A stretch of DNA of 64,000 nt from an uncultured Poribacteria bacterium (GCA_951812525.1 OX638316.1:4024506-4088505); one strand, 5' to 3'. Numbered from the stretch's first letter, positions 9,300-18,240 are shown. The notes: a model not told the origin generated them from the letters alone. Numbers and translations: made by a program.

Positions 9300-10562
9300 T
9301 TATGGCACTGCTTCGATAGATGTACCTATAGCGGCTTCAAGTTGAGCCAGTGCCTTGTAGTATGCTGCGAGTGCTTCAAGATAGGCAAATCTGGTCTTAA
9401 TGAATTCGTTCTGCATCAAAATAACCTCTAAGAGTTCTGCTTCTCCCAATTCATAGGCTTCACGCGTCAAACTAAGGTTTTCATTGAGCAGCGTTAGAGA
9501 GTCGCCCTCATAAAAAGCTATCGTTTTTTCAGCAGTGTTCAGAGACAGAAACGCAGACATTACCTCACGGATAATTTGTCGTTCAATATCGCTAATGCGC
9601 ACCGTGTCCACCTGCTGTTGGGCTTCCGCAGCATTAATCTTAGCGCGATTCCGGTCGAACAGTGGCAATGGAAGTATAAACTTCACGCCGAATATGTTCT
9701 CGTCTGTGCTGCGTTGGGCAAGTGCTCCAACACTCAAGTCGGGAATGTTCGCTGCCTTTGCGAGTTGGAGTTCGTTTTCAGTCAATTGTGCGTCTAATTG
9801 GAACGACTTCAGGTCTGTGCGATGTGTAAGTGCATGCGTCTCCAAGGTAGCGAGCGTTAACTTCTCGTGGGCGTTTGCCGAAATTTTTTCAGGTAGACCG
9901 TCGATAGCAATGTATTCCGTTTCAAGTGAGATACCCATCAATCCATTTAACGCAATTTGTGCCAGATGTAATTCACCCGCTAATGTTGAAGCTTCACGCA
10001 GTGCAGATTGCAGCTGAATGTTCGCAAAATTTGCTTGTGTTACCGAAATATCGCCAGCCTCGAACTGGAACTGCGCGATGTTACGCATCTGTTCGGTGTG
10101 TTGGATAATCTCTTTGGCTAACCGAAGTTTCTCTTGGACGAGTGCTAATTCATAAAAAGCGACTTTCACCGATTTTGTGAGTAAGCGGGACGCTTCAGCG
10201 AGTTCGACATTTACCTTTTCAAGGTGGGTCGTCGCAATCCGTCTCTGATGTCCTCGTTGTCCACCAAGTTGAAAAGTTTGGGTTAGTTCAAACCCTTGTT
10301 CAAAACCCGTTCCACCTGCGAATTCAGTTTCCAATCGAGGGTTGTCAAGCAGAGCGATGCCTTCGACGCGAGCACGGGCAACTTTAACTTTCTCTCGGAT
10401 CGCCTTGAGCTTCGGGTTTTCACGCAACGCTGTCTCGATGGCAATCTCAAGCGAAACTCCACTGTCCCCATTTGAAAAGGCGGACGGTATTTGCACTGTG
10501 CTTATTAACAGACAAATTCCGACTATAGTGAAGATGTGGTTGGATGCGAGTTTCGTATGCAA
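9300..10562 (-). CDS. TolC-family outer-membrane efflux channel
   Basis: Outer-membrane factor of the tripartite pump: two OEP repeats forming a beta-barrel plus periplasmic helical tunnel. The start chosen is TTG at 10562, six bases after GGAGGAAA, which yields a normal signal peptide (LHTKLASNHIFTIVGICLLIS, cleavage near AFS). The ORF open to 10688 would put 42 polar residues in front of the signal. Helical repeats include NPKLKAIREKVKVARARVEG and the matching C-terminal half ending YKALAQLEAAIGTSIEAVP. Length 420 aa fits CzcC/CusC-type proteins. The adaptor gene starts 55 bases downstream of its stop. Confidence 0.87.
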   Translation of the reverse strand: MHTKLASNHIFTIVGICLLISTVQIPSAFSNGDSGVSLEIAIETALRENPKLKAIREKVKVARARVEGIALLDNPRLETEFAGGTGFEQGFELTQTFQLGGQRGHQRRIATTHLEKVNVELAEASRLLTKSVKVAFYELALVQEKLRLAKEIIQHTEQMRNIAQFQFEAGDISVTQANFANIQLQSALREASTLAGELHLAQIALNGLMGISLETEYIAIDGLPEKISANAHEKLTLATLETHALTHRTDLKSFQLDAQLTENELQLAKAANIPDLSVGALAQRSTDENIFGVKFILPLPLFDRNRAKINAAEAQQQVDTVRISDIERQIIREVMSAFLSLNTAEKTIAFYEGDSLTLLNENLSLTREAYELGEAELLEVILMQNEFIKTRFAYLEALAAYYKALAQLEAAIGTSIEAVP

Positions 10563-10703
10563 TGCTTTCCTCCATATATAATAAAATATTTCTATAAATA
10601 ACGATAATTCTACACGGTTTTCTTTTTCGTCGAAAACCGACCCATTCTCAACTATGGTAAATTTTAGCATTACGTATACATTAGGCATCTGCGAGAATAC
10701 GTC

Positions 10704-10719
10704 GGGATTCGGAAATCCC
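10704..10719. repeat. Short GGA-loop hairpin (family copy 1)
   Basis: Arms GGGATT and AATCCC around the loop CGGA, followed by TCCTAC. It shares stem-loop geometry and flank with the copies near 16.7, 28.3, 37.7 and 39.0 kb although the stem letters differ. Confidence 0.6.
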
Positions 10720-10813
10720 TCCTACAGAAGAGCCTCGAAATGTATATATGTATTTTCATAATTCATCATTATGTGGCGTGATGAAGACTGCAAGTACTGG
10801 AAAAGGTTTTGGT

Positions 10814-11260
10814 TTAAATGAGGAGCGTGGTAGTCCGAAGGAAAATGAGAGTGGGGTCTACTATTGGTGGAATATCGAGAAGAGAGGCATGTGTGGAAAC
10901 GGTAAAGTCACTTGCTTCGTGTATCATGGGTGAAGCTACGAAAACGGGTGGCATTAGCGTATTTTGGGCAGGAACAAGATAGAGTTCGGTGTTCAACGGA
11001 ACAAAGATAGCGAGGTCGATACATGAACCGCAATGGTCTTCTTCATGGATGTTTCCAGTGATCATGGGCTCTACATTTTCTAAGTCAATAGCATTCGCAT
11101 CGGTGCAGCGTCCATTGGTAGAGACTTCAAATGCGACGTGTCCGTCTGTACCGATGCACAGCACATGGTTGGACAGCTGCATCGGGATGATGGAAAAATA
11201 TATGAGTAGCCAAATCAAAGGAATGGCACGACACTTTTTTTTCGCTAAAATAAATTCCAT
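10814..11260 (-). CDS. Small secreted Cys/His protein beside the efflux genes
   Basis: 148-aa protein of unknown function. AAGGAAA precedes the ATG at 11260, and a signal or anchor segment (IPLIWLLIYFSIIPMQL) follows a basic N-terminus. Just after it comes LCIGTDGHVAFE, then GRC and HEEDHCGSCIDLAIFVPLN, so conserved-looking Cys and His residues are concentrated in about 60 residues. From memory, similar short Cys/His proteins with a GxDGHVxxE segment occur next to metal RND pumps. It is the first gene behind the promoter at 11330-11358, and tolC follows after 250 bases. A periplasmic metal-binding role is an inference. Confidence 0.6.
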   Translation of the reverse strand: MEFILAKKKCRAIPLIWLLIYFSIIPMQLSNHVLCIGTDGHVAFEVSTNGRCTDANAIDLENVEPMITGNIHEEDHCGSCIDLAIFVPLNTELYLVPAQNTLMPPVFVASPMIHEASDFTVSTHASLLDIPPIVDPTLIFLRTTTLLI

Positions 11261-11329
11261 TTTACTTTCCTTAAAGTGGTGTGAGAACACAAGATTTCTG
11301 TCCACTGTAAGCTCACAAACTTCTCATTT

Positions 11330-11358
11330 AGTATACACGATCATTTCAAAAATATCAA
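11330..11358 (-). promoter_or_regulatory. Promoter for the minus-strand efflux cluster
   Basis: On the minus strand TTGATA (11358-11353), 17-base spacer, TATACT (11335-11330), about 70 bases before the ATG at 11260. The divergent promoter of the beta-propeller gene lies about 90 bases away in the same intergenic region (11261-11564), which holds no gene. Confidence 0.65.
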
Positions 11359-11443
11359 GAAGAAAACAACAATAAAACAGACGTATTCGATTTCGCCAAT
11401 AGGTCAAGGTGTGATATTCCATCGTGCGAAGGTACAAAATTCC

Positions 11444-11473
11444 TTGCACAATTAAGAAAAACTATGTTAATAT
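11444..11473 (+). promoter_or_regulatory. Probable promoter of the secreted beta-propeller gene
   Basis: TTGCAC (11444-11449), 18-base spacer, TAATAT (11468-11473), about 90 bases upstream of the ATG at 11565. Confidence 0.5.
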
Positions 11474-11564
11474 TTAGAATAGAAAGCGTCGCTTATAGCG
11501 CGCTCTTACAAATGATTATAAACGGCGCGTTACAAAGCGCACACACGCTAAAGAGGAGATATAA

Positions 11565-12536
11565 ATGATGATGAAATTATGGTGTAAAGCTAAGACAAAT
11601 TGGTCTATTTCTATACCAATTTTGGTAGTGATGTTGTTAGGACTTACGGTTGCTACCAGCTACGGACAATATAACGGTGAATGTTGGGTTGTAAGCGGCG
11701 GAGAAACGATATATAAGTTGTATTCTAATGGGCAGGCTGATCCGACAGTCATCCCTAATTTAACGCAAGCGAGTGCGGCAGAAGTGAACCCAGCAGATGG
11801 TGTTGTCTGGATCGCAGTTTCAGCAGCAAATACGGTCTATCGCTACGATCCGAATAGTGGTGCTTTTAGCGAGATACCGGATATTACACGTCCAAACCAG
11901 ATAGCTATTAACCCCGCAGACGGCTCAGCCTGGATCGCAGGGCTTGACGCTGTTAAGAAAGTATCTGGCGACGGAGCGCAAGTCGTTGCTACTATAGAGG
12001 CACACGAACCGGCTGTAGCAGTGAACCCTAAGGACGGCTCGGCGTGGATAACCAATGCTCGAGGTCCAATTGCACGTTACGATGCCGCAGGAAACAAAAT
12101 AGTTGATGCACCAGCGATGGGTGAACCTAAAGGTGTAAGCGTTGATTACGAAGGTAACGCATGGATCGCCGATAGCCAACACAGTGTGCTCATGCGGGTT
12201 TCACCGAATGGACAGAAACTTGTGGAAATTACGGATATCCCGAACCCCACATCTCCCCGTATCAACCCAATAGATGGAAGTCTCTGGGTAGTGTCTCAAC
12301 AATCTATGTTAATCAACTTGGGCCCCGATGGATCGAAAAAGGCTGAATTTTTAGCTGGAATGGCAATCGTAGCGATAACGCTTTCACCCACAGATGGTGG
12401 TATTTGGATAGCAGACCTCCTCGGTGAGACTTTCCAAGGCGAGATTAGTAAATGGAGTTCTGCGGGTCAACCCTTGTTCAAAAATCCGATTCCACAACCC
12501 TCTTCTGTTTCTGTTGGGTATTGGGCAGGAAACTAA
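11565..12536 (+). CDS. Secreted NHL/Vgb-like beta-propeller protein
   Basis: 323 aa with a signal peptide (hydrophobic stretch ISIPILVVMLLGLTVATS, cleavage after SYGQ) and good ribosome site AAGAGGAGATATAA before ATGATG. About six blades repeat the pattern INPxDGSxWI(A/T), for example VNPADGVVWIAV, INPADGSAWIAG, VNPKDGSAWITN and INPIDGSLWVVS. This resembles NHL or virginiamycin-B-lyase-like propellers. No catalytic residues are recognised; ligand or surface binding is likely. It stands alone between the efflux cluster and the toroid protein. Confidence 0.75.
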   Translation: MMMKLWCKAKTNWSISIPILVVMLLGLTVATSYGQYNGECWVVSGGETIYKLYSNGQADPTVIPNLTQASAAEVNPADGVVWIAVSAANTVYRYDPNSGAFSEIPDITRPNQIAINPADGSAWIAGLDAVKKVSGDGAQVVATIEAHEPAVAVNPKDGSAWITNARGPIARYDAAGNKIVDAPAMGEPKGVSVDYEGNAWIADSQHSVLMRVSPNGQKLVEITDIPNPTSPRINPIDGSLWVVSQQSMLINLGPDGSKKAEFLAGMAIVAITLSPTDGGIWIADLLGETFQGEISKWSSAGQPLFKNPIPQPSSVSVGYWAGN

Positions 12537-12645
12537 ATCGATCAATCGGTCGCTATATTCGCCTCGTTGAGAGATACGCATTAATCTGGTTGCAGCACTC
12601 GCTGACACGATCACAACAACTCTGATAGACAATGTGAGGTGCATT

Positions 12646-15081
12646 ATGCTTAGGTATCCCCTTTTGGCACAGCATGTAGGTTTTCCAAACTTGCTATTAA
12701 AATTGATAGTCGCATTTTTTGTTGCTGGCTTATTCGCCACGAGTGGATTTGCACAACTTCCAGATTTCTACGTTGATGCTGACAGTATCACCTTTTCCAA
12801 TCCCAACCCAGTTGAAGGGGAAGAAATTACAATCTGGGTTGAAGTGAAGAATATCGGTGAAGGAACACCAACAATGAACGAAGATTTGGTTGTTAACCTT
12901 TACGAGGCGGATCCTGCGACACAACCCCTCCAAATTCTTTGCAGCGATGTAATTTTAGAACTCAAATCCGGACGGAGCGATCGCGTACAAGCACAATGGC
13001 AGCCACCAGCTGGTAAGACAGAAATTTACGCTGTCGTCAACCCCGCTGGGGATGAACATATTGAAGAAACAAATGCAGAAAATAATGTCACACACGCCAC
13101 GCTTGTCGCAGAAAGCCTTACATTCCCGCCTGTTACATCGGATCAAATTCAGGGCACAATCACAAAAGGAATCGCTTGGATAAAAGCACAACAGGGAAAA
13201 CATAGCCGTACTTGTTTACAATGTGGCATTGAAAATCAACTCATTTTAATTTGTATCATGTGTGGGGCAAACCTGAAAGGGTTAGCTGAAAATTTTGTCC
13301 CAGGCGCGACTTGGCACTTCGGTGAAGATCAGACACAAGAGACTGCCTTAGCACTGCAAGCCCTATTCGCCACAGGACACACATCCTCGGATCCTGCAGT
13401 CCAGAAAGGCTTAGGATTTCTGCTGGATCAGGACTGGAACGAATTCGCTGTTTATCAATACGCAGTAATTATCCCAGTGTTGGTCGCAACGCAAAACCCT
13501 GCGTATAGAGAACGCGCACAATTTGCTGTCAACCAGTTGGTTAAAAAGCAACTTCCTGTTAGAGGTAGCGAATTTGCGGATGAACGAGATAATGGGGGTT
13601 GGGGATACGGCTTCTCAGCTGATGGCGCACACATGAATATGGTTATCTATGCGCTTTATGCTGCGAAACAGTGGGGACTTGATATTCCGACAGACACATG
13701 GGTACGCGCTGAGCGATGGATCCGCCGGAACCAAACTGAAACAGGCGGTTGGCTCTATAATTTGGTCGATGAAGGATCACCTTGGGCTATAGGCGTCTAT
13801 GGTAGTATGACCGCGACCGGTATGTGGGCACTCCGTGCTTGTGGTGTTCCTGTCGGTGACTCGCAGATTCAGAAAGGTGCCGCATGGGTGAAAAAGTATT
13901 GGACACTGACTCGGAATCCGGGATCAAATTCATGGCTTTATTATTATCTACTCTCATTGCAACGGTTCTGTGACATCCCGCCTACTTTAGACATACTTGC
14001 TGGTTACAACTGGTACGATGAGTTCTCACAGATGATGGTTTCCCAACAAGAGTCTGACGGGAGATGGCTCGGATCAGAGAGCGACTTTTTGGCGACATGT
14101 TTCGCCGTTATGTCCTTGAGCCACGCCTTAGTCGGTCCAACAGCACCAAACATCGGGATTGTACCGCAGAGCCTTCGGTTTTCTCCGCCCTCTCCGCGCG
14201 TTGGTGAACCCGTTCGCCTGAATGCAACACTTCGGAATACAGGTACTCCTTTTAACGAAATTTTGAACGTAGATTTCTACGTTAGTGATGAAAAGGTTTC
14301 AACAACCGAAGTCCTGTGGACACCGAAACTCGGAGAGACGGTCGTTTCAGCAGACTGGGTACCTAAAACGGAAGGCGAAATAGAGCTTGTAGCACGCATA
14401 AACCTCGCCGATGCTAATGAAAAGGACAATACTGCTACCGAAAAACTCACCATCTATCCACAGTCCACGGCGGCGACGGATGCGCAATTGATAAAACCTC
14501 AGAAAATTAACGAAACCACTTATCAACTCGGCAATGTGGTTTTTGACATCAACAAACGTGAGGTAACGATCCCCGGGGAAATCAACATCGTTGGACCTAA
14601 TGTCAATATCGAATTCTTTGCGTGTGGTAAACTTGGTAAGACCCATGAGAGCATTCTGATCATTGATGCAGAACCATTTCATATATTTGCAGCACTCGGA
14701 GTTCTCGATTTTGAACCGGGTATGAATCTCGCGGTGGAAGGTGATCCGAGAACGCCTACGGGTTCGCCTGCTGAGATCTGGGTGGAATGGGATCGTGACG
14801 GCGAAGTTATCTCGCGCCGAGCGAGAGAGTTGATATGGAACGCCTTCACAGAGCAACCGATGCAAGAAACATCGTGGATCTTCACCGGTGGACGGCAGAT
14901 TAACAACCAATTCACCCCCCAACTCTTCCATAACATGATTGCTGTCTACCGCGACCCTGACTCACTTTTTAATCATCCATTACCGACTGGTACGGATGAC
15001 CGGACGTATCGCGTCAATACCGACGTTATTCCACCTAAAGGGACGAAGGTCAAAATCATTATCCGTCCCGTTGTGGCTTAA
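12646..15081 (+). CDS. Secreted CARDB / terpenoid-cyclase-toroid protein with internal CxxC pairs
   Basis: 811 aa. The ATG at 12646 has GAGG six bases upstream and is preferred over an in-frame GTG at 12634. The signal peptide ends near SGFAQ. An N-terminal CARDB-type Ig domain (about 40-155) is followed by an alpha-alpha toroid of the prenyltransferase/squalene-cyclase repeat type (about 170-490; repeats such as DNGGWGYGFSADG and TETGGWLYN). A second CARDB domain (about 500-615) and a C-terminal beta domain complete it. At about 190-206 two CxxC pairs (CLQC, CIMC) interrupt the toroid like a zinc ribbon, odd for an exported protein. No squalene-cyclase DxDD motif was seen, so a binding rather than cyclase role is likely. 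Confidence 0.72.
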   Translation: MLRYPLLAQHVGFPNLLLKLIVAFFVAGLFATSGFAQLPDFYVDADSITFSNPNPVEGEEITIWVEVKNIGEGTPTMNEDLVVNLYEADPATQPLQILCSDVILELKSGRSDRVQAQWQPPAGKTEIYAVVNPAGDEHIEETNAENNVTHATLVAESLTFPPVTSDQIQGTITKGIAWIKAQQGKHSRTCLQCGIENQLILICIMCGANLKGLAENFVPGATWHFGEDQTQETALALQALFATGHTSSDPAVQKGLGFLLDQDWNEFAVYQYAVIIPVLVATQNPAYRERAQFAVNQLVKKQLPVRGSEFADERDNGGWGYGFSADGAHMNMVIYALYAAKQWGLDIPTDTWVRAERWIRRNQTETGGWLYNLVDEGSPWAIGVYGSMTATGMWALRACGVPVGDSQIQKGAAWVKKYWTLTRNPGSNSWLYYYLLSLQRFCDIPPTLDILAGYNWYDEFSQMMVSQQESDGRWLGSESDFLATCFAVMSLSHALVGPTAPNIGIVPQSLRFSPPSPRVGEPVRLNATLRNTGTPFNEILNVDFYVSDEKVSTTEVLWTPKLGETVVSADWVPKTEGEIELVARINLADANEKDNTATEKLTIYPQSTAATDAQLIKPQKINETTYQLGNVVFDINKREVTIPGEINIVGPNVNIEFFACGKLGKTHESILIIDAEPFHIFAALGVLDFEPGMNLAVEGDPRTPTGSPAEIWVEWDRDGEVISRRARELIWNAFTEQPMQETSWIFTGGRQINNQFTPQLFHNMIAVYRDPDSLFNHPLPTGTDDRTYRVNTDVIPPKGTKVKIIIRPVVA

Positions 15082-15091
15082 AGGAAAAACA

Positions 15092-15274
15092 ATGCCAATT
15101 TTTGAATATCGGTGCAACGATTGCACAACTGACTTTGAGGTGCTTCAACGCACGAGTGATGTTGACACATCTACGAAATGCCCACGTTGTGGGGCAGAGA
15201 ACGCTATAAAACGCTTCTCGACGTTTGCTACTTCGGGAAACCAAAAGGAGACTGCTGGCGACAACGCTACCTGA
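15092..15274 (+). CDS. FmdB-type zinc ribbon protein
   Basis: 60-aa protein of the FmdB/CxxC_CxxC_SSSS regulatory family. It starts MPIFEYRCNDCTTDFEVL and has CxxC pairs at YRCNDC and KCPRCG, the standard zinc-ribbon spacing. AAGGAAAA lies just before the ATG at 15092. It sits 10 bases after the toroid gene stop and 29 bases before holA. Function in these short proteins is generally unknown; a nucleic-acid or regulatory role is assumed. Confidence 0.8.
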   Translation: MPIFEYRCNDCTTDFEVLQRTSDVDTSTKCPRCGAENAIKRFSTFATSGNQKETAGDNAT

Positions 15275-15303
15275 GCAATCCCAGTTGGCGGCAGTTAGCC
15301 TCT

Positions 15304-16698
15304 ATGAGACAACAACAGAGAAAAAAAACACCTCCTAACATCCTCCGTGAAATCCAATCGAATAAAGTCCTACCCGTGTACCTGCTCTGTGGCGAGGAGA
15401 GTTTCTTAGTTGAAGGTACTCTCAAACAGATGCTTGAGCATCTCCTTACGCCTGAGACACGGGACTTCAACCTCTCCTTTCTTGAAGGGGCGGATGTTAC
15501 CACCCAAGAGATCCTCAGCCAAGTGGATACCTACCCCGTCATGTCAGAATGGCGAGTCGTTGTCGTCCGTGATTCCGGTCTGTTTAAAACCCAGCAACGC
15601 CAAACACCGATAACAATTCTTCGAAACGCGTTCAAAATTGAAGCCACAGACCCTCAAAAATCTATCTCTACAATGGCAAAGCTTTTGGAGGTTGAACCGC
15701 AAAATATTGCCAATCAGCACTTTGAGTTCACAATTGCGGTTGATGTGCTCCTTAATGAGTTGGGATCGAGATTAACTAACGAAGAGCGCGGCTTCTTAGA
15801 ACGTTTGCCACAAATTGCCCGACAATTGGACTTACATTCGACAGCAATCAGCACTGCCGATGATGTCGAATTGATGCTTGAATGGCTTCAAGGCGATCTA
15901 CCGAAGAATAGTGTGTTGATATTTACAGTTAGAGGCACCGTGAGTGAACGGAACAGACTTGTTAGAACCATTGAGAGTGTAGGACGCTATAGGTCTTTTG
16001 CGCCAATAGAAGCAGGAACGTCAGTGAATCGAGATCCACTTTATATAAAGGTATCAGAAAAATTTGCTGAATATGATAAACAGATATCACCACGAGTTTT
16101 CTCACAACTCCGAATCCGTACCGGCGGCGATATGCACACTATCGCTGAAGCCATCAACAAGATAGTCAATTTTGTTGGGGACAAACGGCAAGTAGATGAA
16201 CAAGACATCCGAAACGTTGTGAGCCAAAATACATTTGATAATATTTTTGATTTGACCGACGCGATTGGCAGGCGTTCAACTGGACAGGCATTGAAAAGCC
16301 TCCACAACGTATTAGCAGATGGTCAAGAACCTATTCCGGTTAATGCGACGATAGCACGCCACTTCCGATTTGCGCTTCAAGCCAAGTTAATCGCTCAAAA
16401 GAGAGGGCTTCGACCGTTCCGTGGCAGAATGCCACTTCAGGATTTTATAAAAAACATCTTCCAACCGATTACTGAAGAGATAGGAAGTTTCTTACCTAAA
16501 TCTGCTACCCATAACATCCTGAAGCAAAACCCTTATGTCGCCTACAAGATTTTTCAGACGCTTCACGCCTTCACAACTGAAGAACTTGCCGCTGGTCTTG
16601 AGAAAACCTTAGAAGTAGACACTGAATTGAAGACGAGCCAGACAGATGCCATATCTACATTGGAACAATTGGTGTACGAGCTGTGCGACAATTCCTAA
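15304..16698 (+). CDS. holA: DNA polymerase III subunit delta
   Basis: Clamp-loader delta subunit that opens the beta clamp. The N-terminal nucleotide-fold signature is NKVLPVYLLCGEESFLVEGTLKQM; LPKNSVLIFTVRGTVSERNRLVRTI and RTGGDMHTIAEAINKIVNF are characteristic, followed by the helical collar domain with the DLTDAIGRRSTGQALKSL segment. The ATG at 15304 is chosen because longer forms overlap the zinc-ribbon gene; its ribosome site is weak. At 464 aa it is about 120 residues longer than usual. Part of the surplus is an insert between VVVRDSGLFK and the LPKNS strand, about residues 90-190. Confidence 0.85.
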   Translation: MRQQQRKKTPPNILREIQSNKVLPVYLLCGEESFLVEGTLKQMLEHLLTPETRDFNLSFLEGADVTTQEILSQVDTYPVMSEWRVVVVRDSGLFKTQQRQTPITILRNAFKIEATDPQKSISTMAKLLEVEPQNIANQHFEFTIAVDVLLNELGSRLTNEERGFLERLPQIARQLDLHSTAISTADDVELMLEWLQGDLPKNSVLIFTVRGTVSERNRLVRTIESVGRYRSFAPIEAGTSVNRDPLYIKVSEKFAEYDKQISPRVFSQLRIRTGGDMHTIAEAINKIVNFVGDKRQVDEQDIRNVVSQNTFDNIFDLTDAIGRRSTGQALKSLHNVLADGQEPIPVNATIARHFRFALQAKLIAQKRGLRPFRGRMPLQDFIKNIFQPITEEIGSFLPKSATHNILKQNPYVAYKIFQTLHAFTTEELAAGLEKTLEVDTELKTSQTDAISTLEQLVYELCDNS

Positions 16699-16721
16699 AG
16701 AAGCGCGCTTTGATACTTCTT

Positions 16722-16740
16722 GGCGGGTTAGGAAACCTAT
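16722..16740. repeat. Short GGA-loop hairpin (family copy 2, degenerate)
   Basis: GGCGGGTTAGGAAACCTA: arms GGTT and AACC around AGGA, in the gap between holA and the recombinase gene. The outer stem has decayed. Confidence 0.45.
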
Positions 16741-16796
16741 AAAGTCCTTACTCCGTTTTAAATGCTATATATCAATGATAAACAGGAGTTTATTGC

Positions 16797-17564
16797 ATGA
16801 AAGGCACAAGACCCTTAGATAACGCTGAAATCCGAAAAGTATTGGAATCCTTTGAAGGCGTGTTTGCTGTTCGGAATCGAAGTCTATTTATGTTAGGCGT
16901 ATCCGTCGGAGGACGTATTAGCGAGCTGCTCGCGCTGAATGTGAACGATGTATGGCAGAATAACAAGCCCGTCAAAGATTTGTTGTTTGATCGGAATATC
17001 GTGAAAGGTGGTGAGGTATCAAGAGCCGTGCCTGTAAATACTGATGGCAGGCAGGCGATTGAAAACCTTATTGCATGGCATGCAAAGATGTTTGGAGACA
17101 TCAATCCGCCTCGTCCGCTGTTTCCGTCGCGGAAAGGACAAGGTTTAAAAGCGATGACAAGAATCGCGGCACATGATGCTCTAAAGATCGCATTTGAAGC
17201 AGCAGGCTTAAATGGAAAACTCGGTACGCACTCCCTGCGGAAGTCTTATGCTCAGCGTCTATACGAACAGACGAACGATATTTATGCTGTGCAAGAGATG
17301 TTGGGGCATAAAAGCGTCGTAACAACACAGCGGTATCTGGGTGTTAACTACGCCAGTGTCCGGGATGCCTCGGAAGCGATGTCGATTCATGCCGAATCTA
17401 ACGTAAGGACGAAAACGTTAAGTTCGGTATATGATGCCTCGGATGACGAACTTTTAATCGAATTGCTCCGTAGAGGGTATGATGTCGCGCGTTTACTGGA
17501 TAAGAACGATACAGAACAACCTCTTCAGCCATCAAATGAAGAAATTACACCAAAGTTTGTTTAA
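16797..17564 (+). CDS. Tyrosine recombinase, catalytic domain only
   Basis: Site-specific recombinase/integrase fold, 255 aa. The catalytic set is complete: Arg in SVGGRISELLALN, Lys in VKGGEVSR, HSLRKS (H-x-x-R), His in LGHKSVVTT and Tyr in TTQRYL. The N-terminal SAM-like core-binding domain of ordinary integrases is missing; the protein begins only about 35 residues before the catalytic Arg, yet has a good start (CAGGAG upstream of ATG 16797). No phage genes, tRNA or visible att repeats are nearby. A C-terminal tail of about 50 residues is acidic. Confidence 0.85.
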   Translation: MKGTRPLDNAEIRKVLESFEGVFAVRNRSLFMLGVSVGGRISELLALNVNDVWQNNKPVKDLLFDRNIVKGGEVSRAVPVNTDGRQAIENLIAWHAKMFGDINPPRPLFPSRKGQGLKAMTRIAAHDALKIAFEAAGLNGKLGTHSLRKSYAQRLYEQTNDIYAVQEMLGHKSVVTTQRYLGVNYASVRDASEAMSIHAESNVRTKTLSSVYDASDDELLIELLRRGYDVARLLDKNDTEQPLQPSNEEITPKFV

Positions 17565-17613
17565 AAATAAATCTGACGACCATTTTTTACTATCTTTTAC
17601 TGTTCTCCCGACT

Positions 17614-17641
17614 CTAATAAAATAAGACTATATTTTATTAG
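17614..17641. promoter_or_regulatory. Perfect AT-rich palindrome before the small membrane genes
   Basis: CTAATAAAATA (17614-17624) and its exact inverse TATTTTATTAG (17631-17641) around six bases, ending a few bases before the Shine-Dalgarno of the 78-aa gene. It could be an operator or a weak terminator for the recombinase gene. Confidence 0.5.
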
Positions 17642-17659
17642 AAAGTTGGAGGAAAGAAA

Positions 17660-17896
17660 ATGGAACAAATCGTTCTGATTGTCGCTATTATCTTTGGAAG
17701 TATCACGGTAACAACGATCGTGACTGTCTGGATAGGTACTTCCTATTCGGCAAAGAAAAAGGGATTGACGAAAGGTGCGTCACAACGCGAGATAGAAACA
17801 CTGCAACAGAAAGTAAATGACGTTCAACAAGAAATAGAGGTACTTAAAGGGGAAGTGAAACGACTCATCCAAATCGCCAAGGGTGTGGGTGAGTAA
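17660..17896 (+). CDS. Small membrane protein with coiled coil (paralogue 1)
   Basis: 78 aa, unknown function. One N-terminal membrane helix (IVLIVAIIFGSITVTTIVTVW) ends in the motif VWIGTSYSAKKKG, then a predicted coiled coil (about residues 43-72) rich in Gln, Glu and Lys. GGAGGAAAG precedes the ATG. The next gene, 14 bases on, has the same helix-VWxGTSY-charged-coil plan, so this is a tandem duplication. The size and layout recall PspB-like proteins but no sequence match is claimed. Confidence 0.75.
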   Translation: MEQIVLIVAIIFGSITVTTIVTVWIGTSYSAKKKGLTKGASQREIETLQQKVNDVQQEIEVLKGEVKRLIQIAKGVGE

Positions 17897-17910
17897 AGGA
17901 GGAGACAAGC

Positions 17911-18240
17911 ATGTCAATGGCACTACTGATTTTCCTCGTACTGGTATTCTTCCTTATTTTCAAGTTTACCGCTGCGTTTACCGCTATTGTGGCAATAATT
18001 GCTGGGACTACTACACTTTCTATACTTGTATCTGTCTGGTTGGGAACTTCGTATCATCTGCGGAGATCAGGATATAATCCTAAAAGTGCCGAAGAAACCT
18101 ACCGTCAGGTGGATTCTGATTTAAATCAGATCGTTGGGGATTTGCAAGAGATCCGTTCTGGATTAGAGGCGGCGGAATCGTATTTACGGGATGTGGAATT
18201 TTTAAGGTATGCCCGCCAGAACAGCAAAACAGAGAATTAA
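17911..18240 (+). CDS. Small membrane protein with coiled coil (paralogue 2)
   Basis: 109 aa, unknown function. Two hydrophobic segments (residues 3-19 and 22-44) precede VWLGTSYHLRRSGYN, matching VWIGTSYSAKKKGLT of the preceding protein. A helical cytoplasmic tail follows (VDSDLNQIVGDLQEIRSGLEAAESYL). AAAGGAGGAGA precedes the ATG. The pair is evidently co-transcribed and probably forms a hetero-oligomer; the partner process is unknown. Confidence 0.75.
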   Translation: MSMALLIFLVLVFFLIFKFTAAFTAIVAIIAGTTTLSILVSVWLGTSYHLRRSGYNPKSAEETYRQVDSDLNQIVGDLQEIRSGLEAAESYLRDVEFLRYARQNSKTEN

